A DNA stretch of 50,067 bases from Chitinophagaceae bacterium (GCA_022841365.1 JALHRP010000026.1:1-50067), one strand, 5' to 3'; positions 35,276 to 44,128 are shown, numbered from the stretch's first letter. Notes: generated from the sequence alone by a model not told the origin. Program-made: numbers and translations.

Positions 35276-36919
35276 ATGTGGATTTTCAGAATCAACCGTT
35301 TATTCAGAAACAGCTTACGGCTTATCAGCATCCTGTTTATTATTACCAGACACCTGGTAAAGAACCAGCTCTATGGCCTTCGTTTTTTTCGGCGCATCAT
35401 TGATCCCAAAGGAAAAAATTTAACCACCCGAGCAGAGCGGATCCGTTTTATGATTGAAGATTTAGGACCCACCTTTATTAAGTTTGGACAAATTATTGCC
35501 GACCGTCCCGATCTTGTATCTGAACAATTGCGTAATGAATTAAAAAAACTGCAGACTTCTGCCAAACCATTCGATAATCATCTTGCTTTTTTAATCATTG
35601 AAGAAGAGCTGGGTGCTCCCGTGCATGAAGTATTTGCCATGCTGGAACATATGCCGTTAGCATCGGCATCCATTGCACAGGTGTACAGAGGAAAGCTGCA
35701 CAGCGGTGAAGAGGTAGCAGTAAAAGTGCAGCGCCCGCACATCAAACAAAAAATAAGCATTGATCTTGTGCTGATGAAAGTACTTGCAGAGCAGGTAGTG
35801 AAATCGAATCCTGAAATTGCAAATTTTAATGTGATTGGTTTTGTAGAAGATTTTGGCACCATCATCAAAAAAGAACTCGACTTTACCAATGAAGCATCTA
35901 ACATGCTTCGGTTTGCAGAAATGTTTAAACAGGATGATCATTGTTATATTCCAAAAGTATACAGCCAGTACAGTACTCAAAAAATACTGGTGATGGAATT
36001 TATTACCGGTGTGGAGCCGGATGAAAAAGCTGAGTTACTGGCGAAAGGTTTCGATACTCATCAAATTGCAGAAAACGGTACAAAAATTCTGCTGAAGATG
36101 ATTTTACAGTACGGTTTTTTTCATGCCGATCCGCATGCAGGCAACTTACTCATAAGAGGTAATAACCAGGTTGTATTACTTGATCATGGAATGACGGCCA
36201 GCCTGAAACCTGCGCAGATACAGGCGCTCATCAATTTCATGCTTGGCTTTGCACGGCAGGATACACACCGAATCACCAAAGCATTACTGGCCTTGCTTGA
36301 AATCAGTTTTTATAAAGACCAGGCAGATCTTGAATTTGAAATAAGTGAACTGATACAGAAGTACAGCTATATCCCGTACGAGAAAGTTGATCTCTCCGGA
36401 TTAATGGCTGAAACATTTAAAGTGATTCTCCGTCATGGATTAAGAGTGCCATCCAATCTCTATATGCTGCTGAAAGCGTTGGGAACCATTCAGAAATTTG
36501 CAGAGGCGCTGGATGCAAATATTTCACTCATACATATGATTGAGCCTTATGCCAAACAAAAACTGAAAGAAAAATTCAGCTTTGATGCAATCGTCAACAA
36601 AGTGCTCAACTCCGCAGAAGATTATCTGTACATTGTTGACCGCCTGCCTTCTGATATTAAGGAAGTGATGAACAACCTTCGCAAGGGTGTATTGAAACAC
36701 GAAATCAATTTCAGAGAAGATAGTTTTACCAACAAAGCGTTGCGGCAAAATTTTAACCGGCTTGCTTATGTGTTTATTCTGGGTTTGCTGATGATCTGCT
36801 CCACTTTGCTCATGATCTTTCAGCCGGAGAAAGAAGTTGTACGTGTACTGTTTTACTGCAGTGTTTTTGCAATGATCTGGACGGGTATTAAACTACTCTT
36901 CAATACCAAATTCAGATAA
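35276..36919 (+). CDS. UbiB/ABC1-family protein kinase-like protein (AarF-like)
   Basis: 547 residues. The family's KxGQ-type motif is present in IEDLGPTFIKFGQIIADRPDLV, the A-rich nucleotide loop in ASIAQVYRGKL, the catalytic lysine in VAVKVQRP, HADPHAGNLLI and VLLDHGMTA (variant DFG). Two C-terminal membrane segments (AYVFILGLLMICSTLLMIF and VLFYCSVFAMIWTGIKLLF) anchor it. Such proteins support quinone biosynthesis or lipid homeostasis through ATPase activity. The start assigned here gives a basic N-terminus before the family-conserved region; a slightly later start is possible. It is convergent with rsmF (3 bases between stops). Confidence 0.9.
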   Translation: MWIFRINRLFRNSLRLISILFIITRHLVKNQLYGLRFFRRIIDPKGKNLTTRAERIRFMIEDLGPTFIKFGQIIADRPDLVSEQLRNELKKLQTSAKPFDNHLAFLIIEEELGAPVHEVFAMLEHMPLASASIAQVYRGKLHSGEEVAVKVQRPHIKQKISIDLVLMKVLAEQVVKSNPEIANFNVIGFVEDFGTIIKKELDFTNEASNMLRFAEMFKQDDHCYIPKVYSQYSTQKILVMEFITGVEPDEKAELLAKGFDTHQIAENGTKILLKMILQYGFFHADPHAGNLLIRGNNQVVLLDHGMTASLKPAQIQALINFMLGFARQDTHRITKALLALLEISFYKDQADLEFEISELIQKYSYIPYEKVDLSGLMAETFKVILRHGLRVPSNLYMLLKALGTIQKFAEALDANISLIHMIEPYAKQKLKEKFSFDAIVNKVLNSAEDYLYIVDRLPSDIKEVMNNLRKGVLKHEINFREDSFTNKALRQNFNRLAYVFILGLLMICSTLLMIFQPEKEVVRVLFYCSVFAMIWTGIKLLFNTKFR

Positions 36920-36922
36920 CCC

Positions 36923-38344
36923 TTAGCGCATCAGGATACGCCACTCTTTGGGATAATAATTATTGATGCGGTTTCCCAGCAGCTTTATCCATCCAAGCGG
37001 AACGTTGTTGTACATAGCCAGGGCCCAGCCTTTCTGTTCACTTGAAACGTTCAGTTCATTTCTTCGCAGATAGTCCAATGCCTGATTCAAATCCAGATCA
37101 ACTTTTACTGCATCTGTTTTCAGAATGGTTGATACTGCCAATGCATGCTCCGGCAGTAAATCATTTTTTGCAATGGTTCCCAGCTCTACACCAGCATAAC
37201 GCACTTTCAGTTCCTGCATCAGGTATTGTATGGTTTCATTCCACTGCGTTGGTACGGCTGCAATATGTTGTCCTTGTTTGATGAAACTGAATCCAACTGT
37301 TGATTGCAACCAGTTTGCTGCTAAAGTTGCTTCCTGCTTTGTTGCAAGCTGTGTGTGTTTTATTTTTAAACGAACAGTATCTGTCTCTTCTTTTTTTCTG
37401 AACGCTGCAATAAAAAAACCTTCGCCTTTTACTTTGTATGGCCAGAAACGATAACCATATACTCCTGTTGAAGATTGCACTTCATCAATCCCCCACTCTT
37501 CATCAACCTTCAACCTTAAACCATCAACCTTAAACTTTTCTTTTATCCAATCCAGTATGTCTTCATCTTCCTCAGTTGAATAAGAACAGGTAGAATAAAT
37601 CAGCACTCCATCTTCTTTTAAACAATTCCATGCATCGGCTAAAATCCTTTGCTGTCGCTGGCTGCAGAGTTGTACGTTTTCTTCGCTCCATTCGTTGATG
37701 GCATCCGGATCTTTACGAAACAAACCACTGCCGCTGCATGGCGCATCAATCACCAGTACATCAAACAGTCCTTCCAGCTTTGAAAAATCCCGTGGATCAT
37801 TATTGGTAACAAGCACATTGCTGCTGCCCCATTTAATGATATTCTCTTTGAGTATCTGCACTCTTGTTTGAATCACTTCATTACTCAGCAGCAAACTTTC
37901 TTTGCTGATGATGGATTGCAACAACGTTGATTTACCGCCGGGTGCTGCACAAAGATCAAGTACCACTAAAGCCTTTGAAAGATCCACTGTTTGTTTTACA
38001 GCCTGCTCTAAAAACATACTGCTGGCTTCCTGCACGTAATACGTTCCTGCATGAAAGAATGGATCTAATGTAAACGAAGGGCGTTCGCTGAGATAGTAAC
38101 CGGAGGAAGACCAGGGAACAGTTGAGTGAATGGTGAATGGTGAATGGTGAATCAACGTCTGATAATTTGAAACGAATGACTGATCATTACTTATTGACCA
38201 TTCATTATTGTCCATTGACCACTTCAATGGATTTATACGAACTGATACAACCTGCTCACCACTTGCATGCACCGTTTCAAACGCTTCTTTGTTGAAGCCT
38301 TTTGTATTATTGAGTGAACTCATCAAGGAAGCCGGTAGATTCAT
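36923..38344 (-). CDS. rsmF: rRNA cytosine-C5 methyltransferase (RsmF-like) with in-frame heptad repeat insertions
   Basis: 473 residues. The NOL1/NOP2/Sun core has the SAM-binding VVLDLCAAPGGKSTLLQSI (about 127-145), DAPCSGSGLFRKDPDA with C203 and IYSTCSYSTEEDEDI with C253, the two catalytic cysteines of m5C enzymes. A C-terminal RNA-binding (RsmF_B/PUA-like) domain covers about 310-473. Residues about 42-75 (between RINPLK and PWSSSGYYLSERPSFTLDP) and 270-282 are encoded by 7-base-period arrays and look like inserted low-complexity segments. The start overlaps the upstream membrane-protein gene by 38 bases. Confidence 0.92.
   Translation of the reverse strand: MNLPASLMSSLNNTKGFNKEAFETVHASGEQVVSVRINPLKWSMDNNEWSISNDQSFVSNYQTLIHHSPFTIHSTVPWSSSGYYLSERPSFTLDPFFHAGTYYVQEASSMFLEQAVKQTVDLSKALVVLDLCAAPGGKSTLLQSIISKESLLLSNEVIQTRVQILKENIIKWGSSNVLVTNNDPRDFSKLEGLFDVLVIDAPCSGSGLFRKDPDAINEWSEENVQLCSQRQQRILADAWNCLKEDGVLIYSTCSYSTEEDEDILDWIKEKFKVDGLRLKVDEEWGIDEVQSSTGVYGYRFWPYKVKGEGFFIAAFRKKEETDTVRLKIKHTQLATKQEATLAANWLQSTVGFSFIKQGQHIAAVPTQWNETIQYLMQELKVRYAGVELGTIAKNDLLPEHALAVSTILKTDAVKVDLDLNQALDYLRRNELNVSSEQKGWALAMYNNVPLGWIKLLGNRINNYYPKEWRILMR
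37499..37540. repeat. Heptad array inside rsmF (second insert)
   Basis: Minus-strand units AGGTTGA, TGGTTTA, AGGTTGA, AGGTTGA with 7-base period. They encode FKVDGLRLKVDE between catalytic motif IYSTCSYS and the following core. Confidence 0.65.
38118..38228. repeat. Heptad arrays inside rsmF (first insert)
   Basis: Minus-strand units GGTCAAT, GGACAAT, AATGAAT, GGTCAAT, AAGTAAT, GATCAGT, then further on ATTCACC three times and ATTCACT. Encodes about 34 residues in frame near the N-terminus. Confidence 0.82.
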
Positions 38345-38834
38345 TTGCCTGTACTGATTCTTTTGGTGAAGTTGAGCTTTTTATAATTGCCAGAATAAAG
38401 AAAATAATTGCTGCAATAAACAGAAATAAAGATAGAATACTAGAGAAGGGATAGAAAATAACATTCCCTATTCTGACTGCATCTGACACTGTGCCATTTG
38501 GTGTTTCCATTTTAAAGAAAGGTGTAAGAAATGGAACTGCAACTATTGAAACAAAAGAAAGACAGAGATGAGCCCCGGAATAAAGGATGCTGATATAACG
38601 GTGCCTGAAAACATAATAAAGAATTATAGTCAACATCATTATTGCGGTGCAAACGAGAAGAATAATTGTTTGAGGTGTAAAAATCAACGACCGTGGAACC
38701 AGGTATCTTTCTACATACTTTCGCTCAAGTTGTCTGAGGCTTATGTAAACAGAAATAATCTCTACTGTTTTTATGAACAGTGTAATCAGAAAAATAATAA
38801 ATGGAAATTGTATATGATTCTTTCTGTATCGCAT
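38307..38834 (-). CDS. Hypothetical four-helix membrane protein
   Basis: 175 residues with four predicted membrane segments (IQFPFIIFLITLFIKTVEI, IILLVCTAIMMLTIILYYV, SFVSIVAVPFLTPFF and IFYPFSSILSLFLFIAAIIFFILAII) and a short hydrophilic C-terminus. No family recognised. It starts 5 bases after the methyltransferase stop and overlaps rsmF by 38 bases, so it belongs to the thyA-to-rsmF transcription unit. It is more AT-rich than its neighbours. Confidence 0.65.
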   Translation of the reverse strand: MRYRKNHIQFPFIIFLITLFIKTVEIISVYISLRQLERKYVERYLVPRSLIFTPQTIILLVCTAIMMLTIILYYVFRHRYISILYSGAHLCLSFVSIVAVPFLTPFFKMETPNGTVSDAVRIGNVIFYPFSSILSLFLFIAAIIFFILAIIKSSTSPKESVQANESTGFLDEFTQ

Positions 38835-38839
38835 GTTTC

Positions 38840-39640
38840 TTAAAAACGAATGATAAAGTGTTCCTTCTCTTTCTGTTCTTTCCTCAAAAAAACCAGTCCA
38901 ATAAAAAACAGATCAATGGTTAAAGTTACAGACGGGTGTTGTTTGATCTGCTCCCATGCTTCTTCCATTTCTTTGCTCCAGTGAATATCATCAAACACAA
39001 ACAGTGTATCAGCAGTTGTTTGCGCAAGCAACTGTTCAAAATAACGAAGTGTTGGTTCTTTGCGGTGATTGCCATCAATAAAAATAAAATCAAAAGGCAT
39101 TGAAGATGCTGCAAGAGTTGATACGAGTGTTTCATCAAAATTTCCCCTAACCATTTTCACATTCTTCAACTGTAATTCATTAAACTGTTGTTGTGCTATT
39201 TCAGAAATAGCGATAGAGCCTTCCATTGTGATAACTGCAGCATCAGATTTTGCTTTAGCTAGATAGGCTGTGGTGATACCCAGTGAAGTTCCCAGCTCCA
39301 GTATTTGTGTTGGTTGAACATACTGTACCAGTCTGTACAACAGCTGTGCATATTTTTTTGGCTTTAGTGATGTAGCTGCAATCTGTTTCAGCACCCGTTG
39401 CTTTGTTAACCCTTTCACAGAACCGGCACCAAAATCTTCTACAGTAATAATTGTTTCATTCTTCAATAACCTGCTACGCTGCTCTTCAATTTCTTTATAT
39501 GCTGCATAGTTTGTTTTGTCATTCAACACGTTTGTAACCAGATCAAATACAAAAGGAGAATGAATACCGTGCCCCTTTCCATTTGCTGCAGTTAAGTAGT
39601 AGTTAAGATATTTTAAACCAAGTTGAAAAGCAGAATACAT
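38840..39640 (-). CDS. SAM-dependent O-methyltransferase-like protein
   Basis: 266 residues from the ATG at 39640 (MYSAFQLGLKYLNYYLTAANGKGHGIHSPFVFDLVTNVLND is the family-typical opening). Upstream in-frame ATG codons were rejected because they run through heptad repeats. The Rossmann methyltransferase core has ILELGTSLGITTAYLA, VITMEGS and FDFIFIDGNHRKEPTLRYFEQLL. The substrate is unknown. It is a member of the thyA-folA unit, followed 5 bases later by the membrane-protein gene. Confidence 0.85.
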   Translation of the reverse strand: MYSAFQLGLKYLNYYLTAANGKGHGIHSPFVFDLVTNVLNDKTNYAAYKEIEEQRSRLLKNETIITVEDFGAGSVKGLTKQRVLKQIAATSLKPKKYAQLLYRLVQYVQPTQILELGTSLGITTAYLAKAKSDAAVITMEGSIAISEIAQQQFNELQLKNVKMVRGNFDETLVSTLAASSMPFDFIFIDGNHRKEPTLRYFEQLLAQTTADTLFVFDDIHWSKEMEEAWEQIKQHPSVTLTIDLFFIGLVFLRKEQKEKEHFIIRF

Positions 39641-39643
39641 CAG

Positions 39644-39685
39644 AAAATGAAAAATTGAAAATAAAAAATAGGAAATGAAGAAGCG
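39644..39685. repeat. Heptad array before the O-methyltransferase start
   Basis: Plus-strand units AAAATGA, AAAATTG, AAAATAA, AAAATAG, GAAATGA, AGAAGCG: a strict 7-base period ending 4 bases from the start codon. Confidence 0.75.
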
Positions 39686-39693
39686 TAAGATGG

Positions 39694-39735
39694 TTCTACT
39701 TTTCAGTTTGAACTTTTTACTTTTCACTTTTCCTG
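39694..39735. repeat. Heptad array overlapping the folA stop
   Basis: Plus-strand units TTCTACT, TTTCAGT, TTGAACT, TTTTACT, TTTCACT, TTTCCTG. On the folA coding strand they read AGTnnAA, the same consensus as the array after the LysM gene, and they form the last residues (RKSEK) and the stop. Confidence 0.8.
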
Positions 39736-40226
39736 TCCCACTGCTGTATAGTAAATGAATAGGCATGTTTTTCATCTGCAGCAAAATCGGTGAACTTTGT
39801 TAACTCCCACTCGTTAATGTTGACTTCAGGAAAAAATACATCCGCTTCAAAATGCGCATGCACTCTTGTTAAATAAATACGGTTGGCTAAGGGCATTGCC
39901 TGTCCATAAATCTGTGCTCCGCCTGCAATACAGATTTCTTTAGTCTCCAGCTTTTTTGCCTGTTGCAGCGCATCCTCCAGCGAAACAGCAAACCATACAT
40001 TATCGTATGCAGATTGTAAATCTGCAGTTCGTGATACAATAATATTGGTGCGACCGGGCAACGGTTTACTGCCAACTGATTCAAAGGTTTTTCGTCCCAT
40101 GATCACGGGCAGGGCCCATGTGGTATTTTTAAAAAACTTCAGGTCAATGGGCAAGTGCCAGAGGAGTTCGTTATTACGACCGATGGCGTTGTTGGAAGAT
40201 GCAGCGACGATTAAACTGATTGTCAA
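39717..40226 (-). CDS. folA: Dihydrofolate reductase
   Basis: 169 residues. Motifs: SLIVAASSNNAIGRNNELLWHLPIDLKFFK (substrate and NADPH pocket), PVIMGRKTFESVG, KPLPGRTNIIVSR and EICIAGGAQIYGQAMPLANRIYLTRV. It reduces dihydrofolate to tetrahydrofolate and regenerates the cofactor used by ThyA, its neighbour 29 bases upstream. Its last five codons and stop are part of a heptad repeat array, so the C-terminus may vary between strains. Confidence 0.96.
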   Translation of the reverse strand: MTISLIVAASSNNAIGRNNELLWHLPIDLKFFKNTTWALPVIMGRKTFESVGSKPLPGRTNIIVSRTADLQSAYDNVWFAVSLEDALQQAKKLETKEICIAGGAQIYGQAMPLANRIYLTRVHAHFEADVFFPEVNINEWELTKFTDFAADEKHAYSFTIQQWDRKSEK

Positions 40227-40255
40227 TTTTGTAATTTATAATTGTTCTGATAAAC

Positions 40256-41050
40256 TTACACAGCAACCGGTGCTTTTATTCCCGGATGGCTCTGATAATT
40301 TTCTAATGTAAAGTCTTCGAACTTAAATTGAAAAATATCTTCTACTGCAGGATTTAATTTCATGGTTGGCAAAGGAAAAAAATCTCTGCTCAACTGCAGC
40401 TTTACCTGCTCCATATGATTGCTGTAAATATGCACATCGCCAAATGTATGTACAAAGTCGCCGGGCTCTAAATCGCAAACCTGTGCAATCATCAATGTAA
40501 GCAAAGCATAGGATGCAATATTAAACGGCACACCCAGAAACACATCGGCACTGCGTTGATACAACTGACAACTGAGCCTCCCGTCTGCAACATAATACTG
40601 GAATATTGTATGACAAGGCATCAACGCCATCTTTGGCAAATCGGCTACATTCCACGCACTGATGATGAGACGACGGCTGTCAGGATTTTTTTTGATTTGA
40701 CTGATGAGATCTGCAACCTGATCAACCACAACTCCGTTTGCCCCCTCCCAGCTTCTCCACTGTTTGCCATAAACTGGACCAAGCTCTCCATTTTCATCGG
40801 CCCATTCGTCCCAGATACCAACCCCGTTTTCTTTGAGGTAAGCAATATTTGTTTCACCTTTTAAAAACCAAAGCAGCTCGTGAATGATACTGCGCAGATG
40901 CAGTTTTTTGGTGGTAACCATAGGAAACCCTTTACTTAAATCGAAACGCATCTGGTAACCAAACACACTTTTTGTTCCGGTTCCTGTTCGGTCGGTTTTT
41001 TCTGTTCCTGTTTCAAGGATATGCCGCAGCAGATCATGATATTGTTGCAT
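40256..41050 (-). CDS. thyA: Thymidylate synthase (folate-dependent)
   Basis: 264 residues, the same length as E. coli ThyA. The catalytic cysteine is C146 in [14 protein letters not shown], preceded by [10 protein letters not shown] and followed by [19 protein letters not shown], all invariant in the family. It methylates dUMP to dTMP with methylene-tetrahydrofolate. It heads a minus-strand set (thyA, folA, methyltransferase, membrane protein, rsmF). ThyA and FolA work in one cycle. Confidence 0.98.
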   Translation of the reverse strand: MQQYHDLLRHILETGTEKTDRTGTGTKSVFGYQMRFDLSKGFPMVTTKKLHLRSIIHELLWFLKGETNIAYLKENGVGIWDEWADENGELGPVYGKQWRSWEGANGVVVDQVADLISQIKKNPDSRRLIISAWNVADLPKMALMPCHTIFQYYVADGRLSCQLYQRSADVFLGVPFNIASYALLTLMIAQVCDLEPGDFVHTFGDVHIYSNHMEQVKLQLSRDFFPLPTMKLNPAVEDIFQFKFEDFTLENYQSHPGIKAPVAV

Positions 41051-41094
41051 GGCTGCAAGTTAATTAAAAGCAGTAAGCATGCCGCAAAGGCTGT

Positions 41095-41301
41095 ATGGCT
41101 GTGGGGAAGATGTGGAAGAAAGCGGAACACTCATATTACCAGATTGCTTTCGAGCTGAGAAAAATTACCTACAAATTGGTATTTTATTATTACTACCCTG
41201 CTGTTTTCTTTGCTGTAGTTTATGGGTTGAAAAAAGAAATGTTTCAGGTGATTTCACCCATGGACAAAGGCCCTGCAGGAATTATTTTTATTGCAACATA
41301 A
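41095..41301 (+). CDS. Possible small membrane protein
   Basis: 68 residues, in the region between divergent thyA and the lipoprotein gene. The frame has a hydrophobic aromatic segment (LVFYYYYPAVFFAVVYGL) after a basic N-terminus with KMWKKAEHSYYQIAFELRK. Amino-acid composition looks plausible for a protein, but length and absence of a known family leave it uncertain; it may be chance. Confidence 0.25.
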   Translation: MAVGKMWKKAEHSYYQIAFELRKITYKLVFYYYYPAVFFAVVYGLKKEMFQVISPMDKGPAGIIFIAT

Positions 41302-41337
41302 AAGGTTCACATTTTAAAACCATCAAACTTTACAATT

Positions 41338-41817
41338 ATGAGAAAAACATTCATCGCATTGCTTTGTATTTCATTAATCCTTTCCCTTTCTTCTTTAAAA
41401 TGTAAAAAAGATAAAGAAGAAGAAGAAAACAGCGAGATCGTTGGTAACCCCGGCAATCCCCGTTTCAACTTACGCTTTACCAATGAAACCAATGTGGATA
41501 TGGATTTGTATGTACGAACACCCAATGGTACTGTCATCAGTTATGCCAATTCATTTGGTCAGGGCGGCACATTAGATGTGGATTGTCTTTGCGGATCATG
41601 CCCCGACGGACCAAGTGAAAATATTTACTGGCAGGATGGCACTGCACCCAATGGAACTTATCAATACTGGGTTGAGTATTATGATGATTGTAATGGCGGC
41701 AGCCCTTCATCTACTTTTACATTACGTTTAATGAAAAACGGAACCATACTGGAAACAAAAACAGGCACCTTAAGTGCCAGCAACCGAAAATCAACCGTTT
41801 ACTCTTTCACAAAGTAA
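41338..41817 (+). CDS. Hypothetical secreted protein, possible lipoprotein (DUF2135-like)
   Basis: 159 residues. The hydrophobic N-terminus is followed by SLKCKKDKEEEEN: a cysteine with acidic/lysine residues behind it fits a Bacteroidota surface-lipoprotein signal, though a lysine before the cysteine is unusual. The mature domain (FNLRFTNETNVDMDLYVRTPNGTVISY, GPSENIYWQDGTAPNGTYQYWVEYYDDC) resembles the YfaP-like DUF2135 beta-sandwich. Function unknown. A palindromic terminator follows. Confidence 0.75.
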   Translation: MRKTFIALLCISLILSLSSLKCKKDKEEEENSEIVGNPGNPRFNLRFTNETNVDMDLYVRTPNGTVISYANSFGQGGTLDVDCLCGSCPDGPSENIYWQDGTAPNGTYQYWVEYYDDCNGGSPSSTFTLRLMKNGTILETKTGTLSASNRKSTVYSFTK

Positions 41818-41824
41818 AACCAAT

Positions 41825-41854
41825 AAAAAACCCGGAACATGTTCCGGGTTTTTT
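41825..41854. terminator. Bidirectional terminator between convergent genes
   Basis: Perfect palindrome AAAAAACCCGGAACA / TGTTCCGGGTTTTTT with A and T runs on either side, serving the lipoprotein gene and proline dehydrogenase. Confidence 0.92.
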
Positions 41855-41855
41855 A

Positions 41856-43088
41856 TTATGCTGATTTTCTCCGTTTCAATTCCCGTTTAATTAATGCCAG
41901 CTCTCTGCCTGTTTGTCCGCTCATGGAACTGTTCTCCTGCGCCCTGCGCATAAGATAAGGAATCACATCTGCAATAGGACCAAAAGGAAGATACTTGCTC
42001 ACAGAATAACCTGCTTTAGCAAGGTTAAATGTGATATGATCACTCATACCATATAATTGACTGAAGTGTACATGCGGATGATGATGCTGCAATCCTTTAC
42101 TGTGCAGCAACTGTGCAGCCAGCAAATTGCTTTGCTCGTTATGCGATGCAACAATCACGGCAATACGATCTACATGCTGCAGACAAAATTCAACGGCACG
42201 GTTATAATCATTGTCGCTGCTTTCTTTATCGGGTTGAATAGGATCCTGATAACCCATCTCTGCTGCACGTTTCCGTTCTTTCTCCATATATGCACCACGA
42301 ACAATTTTTATTCCCAGGATGAAGTTGCGTTGCTCGGCTGCTTCATAACAATCATGGATGAACTGGTATCTGTCGTGCCGGTATAATTGTGCAGTATTGT
42401 ACACAACGGCTGAAGATTTATTGTATTGATCCATCATGAGCATGGTTAATGCATCAACCGGATCCTGTATCCAGGTTTCTTCTGCATCTACCAGCACACC
42501 TATTTTTTTAGCAGCAGCAGTAGAACAGATTTTTTCCATGCGGTTACAAACTTTTTGCCACTCTGTTCGCTCATCAGCACTCAATTGCTCCAATACTTTT
42601 TCGTAACGCTTAATCAAGGTTCCTTCTGCGGTATGCATCAACGCATCCATCTTTTCAAGCAGAGCAAAACGGGCAATACCGGTTACCTTGATACTCATAA
42701 ACGGAATATTGGCCTGTGTGGAAGCGTATTCAATCACTTTAATAAACTGTTCGCAGCTCTCATCTTTTTCTGCTTCCCCATAATCGCCTCCTTCAACACC
42801 ATAATCAAGGATTACCTGTACATGAAATTCTTCCAGCTTGTCTGCCACCTGTGCCGTTTCCTGCAGGGTTTCTCCACCTACAAACTGCTCAAACAATGTA
42901 TCCTTGATTAAACCTTTTACCGGCAAACCTGATTTAATAGCCCATGGAGTTAAACGTGTACCCAATTTCACCAGCCAGTTATACCCCATAGATGAAAACA
43001 GAAAATGTGCTTTCTTTAATTGTTTATCATCCTTATACTCAAATGCATTTGCGGTATTATCAAATGTAACTTTAGAAGAAGAATCCAT
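41856..43088 (-). CDS. Proline dehydrogenase (PutA domain type, single-function)
   Basis: 410 residues. Family motifs include YLPFGPIADVIPYLMRRAQEN near the C-terminus, LGIKIVRGAYMEKERKRAAEMGY, IAVIVASHNEQS and FVGGETLQETAQVADKLEEFHVQVILDYG. It oxidises proline to pyrroline-5-carboxylate with FAD, the first step of proline breakdown. No P5C dehydrogenase is next to it. Start chosen at the ATG that yields the usual N-terminus. Confidence 0.93.
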   Translation of the reverse strand: MDSSSKVTFDNTANAFEYKDDKQLKKAHFLFSSMGYNWLVKLGTRLTPWAIKSGLPVKGLIKDTLFEQFVGGETLQETAQVADKLEEFHVQVILDYGVEGGDYGEAEKDESCEQFIKVIEYASTQANIPFMSIKVTGIARFALLEKMDALMHTAEGTLIKRYEKVLEQLSADERTEWQKVCNRMEKICSTAAAKKIGVLVDAEETWIQDPVDALTMLMMDQYNKSSAVVYNTAQLYRHDRYQFIHDCYEAAEQRNFILGIKIVRGAYMEKERKRAAEMGYQDPIQPDKESSDNDYNRAVEFCLQHVDRIAVIVASHNEQSNLLAAQLLHSKGLQHHHPHVHFSQLYGMSDHITFNLAKAGYSVSKYLPFGPIADVIPYLMRRAQENSSMSGQTGRELALIKRELKRRKSA

Positions 43089-43136
43089 GCAATCGTAAAT
43101 TAAGAGGGCAAAGATAAATCAAAAAGACTCCCGCTC

Positions 43137-43988
43137 TCATTCTCCTTTGCGGTTAAACAAAACAAGTGCGTTTCTTACAAAGCCGGGTGACAGGTACAGC
43201 ATATGTGTTTTTTCGGGAGTGTGGATCGTCATTTTTATGTTGAGTTTTTTCTGCCATACCGAGCGGCTTACAATCAACAGATCATTTGTGCCGACAGGTA
43301 AATCTTTTAAACGCAGCCGGATTGGTTTTTCAAGCAGATTTTGCAGTTCAACAATTGTATTTCCGTTGATGAAAACTGAAACCGAGTCGTGGCTGCTTGA
43401 ATCAACAGTAGAAAATTCAACAACAATATCCTGCTGATCAATATCAAGGCTGAATTCGTTTTGAATAAAACGTTCCTGTGCAGGCAACAGAATACCGGAC
43501 CGTTCATACTGTTTATACAAAGCAGTGATATACTCATCTATTTCATCGTTTGCAGCAAAAGAAATGGTATCGGTAACTTTAACACAACTCATCACTTCTG
43601 TATTTCCGTTTTGCCATACCCAGTTACCCTGCAGCAAAAAGGAAGAATCACGCTGTTTATATTCAAGCAAGATTAACTGGAGGGCCTGGCAATCACTTTC
43701 TTTAATTGAAATAGCCCGTTGCACTTTTTGCCATTTAAAATCAATACGTCCGTTTACAGGAGAACCTGTTACAAAATAATCGCAACCATACACTGTACCC
43801 TTTTCTACCCCTCTTGTGTAAAGAATACCAAACCAGCTTCCTTCACTTTGAAGCAGTTCAAGTCTTACACGCATGCTTTTATCACCATCTTCATGCTTGT
43901 TTAACCTGCCTTCCCAAACTCCCGACAGGTTTTGAGCAGAGCTTTGAAACGAACAGAACAATAAAACGAATAGTAAAAATTTTGGCAA
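43137..43988 (-). CDS. Hypothetical secreted protein
   Basis: 283 residues with a signal peptide (ending FQSSAQ). The N-terminal region NLSGVWEGRLNKHEDGDKSMRVRLELLQSEGSWFGILY resembles a lipocalin-like or DUF-type beta-barrel seen in Bacteroidota secreted proteins. A later domain (VVEFSTVDSSSHDSVSVFINGNTIVEL) is probably an all-beta sandwich. No catalytic motif was seen and I could not assign a family. It is followed by proline dehydrogenase on the same strand. Confidence 0.7.
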   Translation of the reverse strand: MPKFLLFVLLFCSFQSSAQNLSGVWEGRLNKHEDGDKSMRVRLELLQSEGSWFGILYTRGVEKGTVYGCDYFVTGSPVNGRIDFKWQKVQRAISIKESDCQALQLILLEYKQRDSSFLLQGNWVWQNGNTEVMSCVKVTDTISFAANDEIDEYITALYKQYERSGILLPAQERFIQNEFSLDIDQQDIVVEFSTVDSSSHDSVSVFINGNTIVELQNLLEKPIRLRLKDLPVGTNDLLIVSRSVWQKKLNIKMTIHTPEKTHMLYLSPGFVRNALVLFNRKGE

Positions 43989-44040
43989 TTGGTTTTTAGT
44001 TGAAGATACTGACGCAATTGCAAATATTTCTTTAATAAAA

Positions 44041-44105
44041 AAACGTTTTTACAACTGAACACAGTCAACTGATGCGATGCCGTGTCTTCAACTGCAAAAA
44101 CGTTT
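44041..44105 (-). terminator. Long hairpin, probable terminator of lysC
   Basis: Arms AAACGTTTTTACAACTGAA (44041-44059) and its imperfect complement (44087-44105) enclose an inner GAACAC / GTGTCTTC-like stem; on the minus strand a run of eight T follows. It sits 24 bases past the lysC stop and 53 bases before the next start. Confidence 0.8.
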
Positions 44106-44128
44106 GTAAAAAACCTGTGATGAACTGA

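Noticed and set aside
39641-39784. A longer methyltransferase protein starting at 39784
   Set aside because: The extra 48 residues are translated from heptad repeats and overlap the end of folA; family members begin at the ATG at 39640.
41079-41405. A 108-residue frame overlapping the lipoprotein gene
   Set aside because: Low-complexity composition, overlaps the start of a better-supported gene, no recognisable features.
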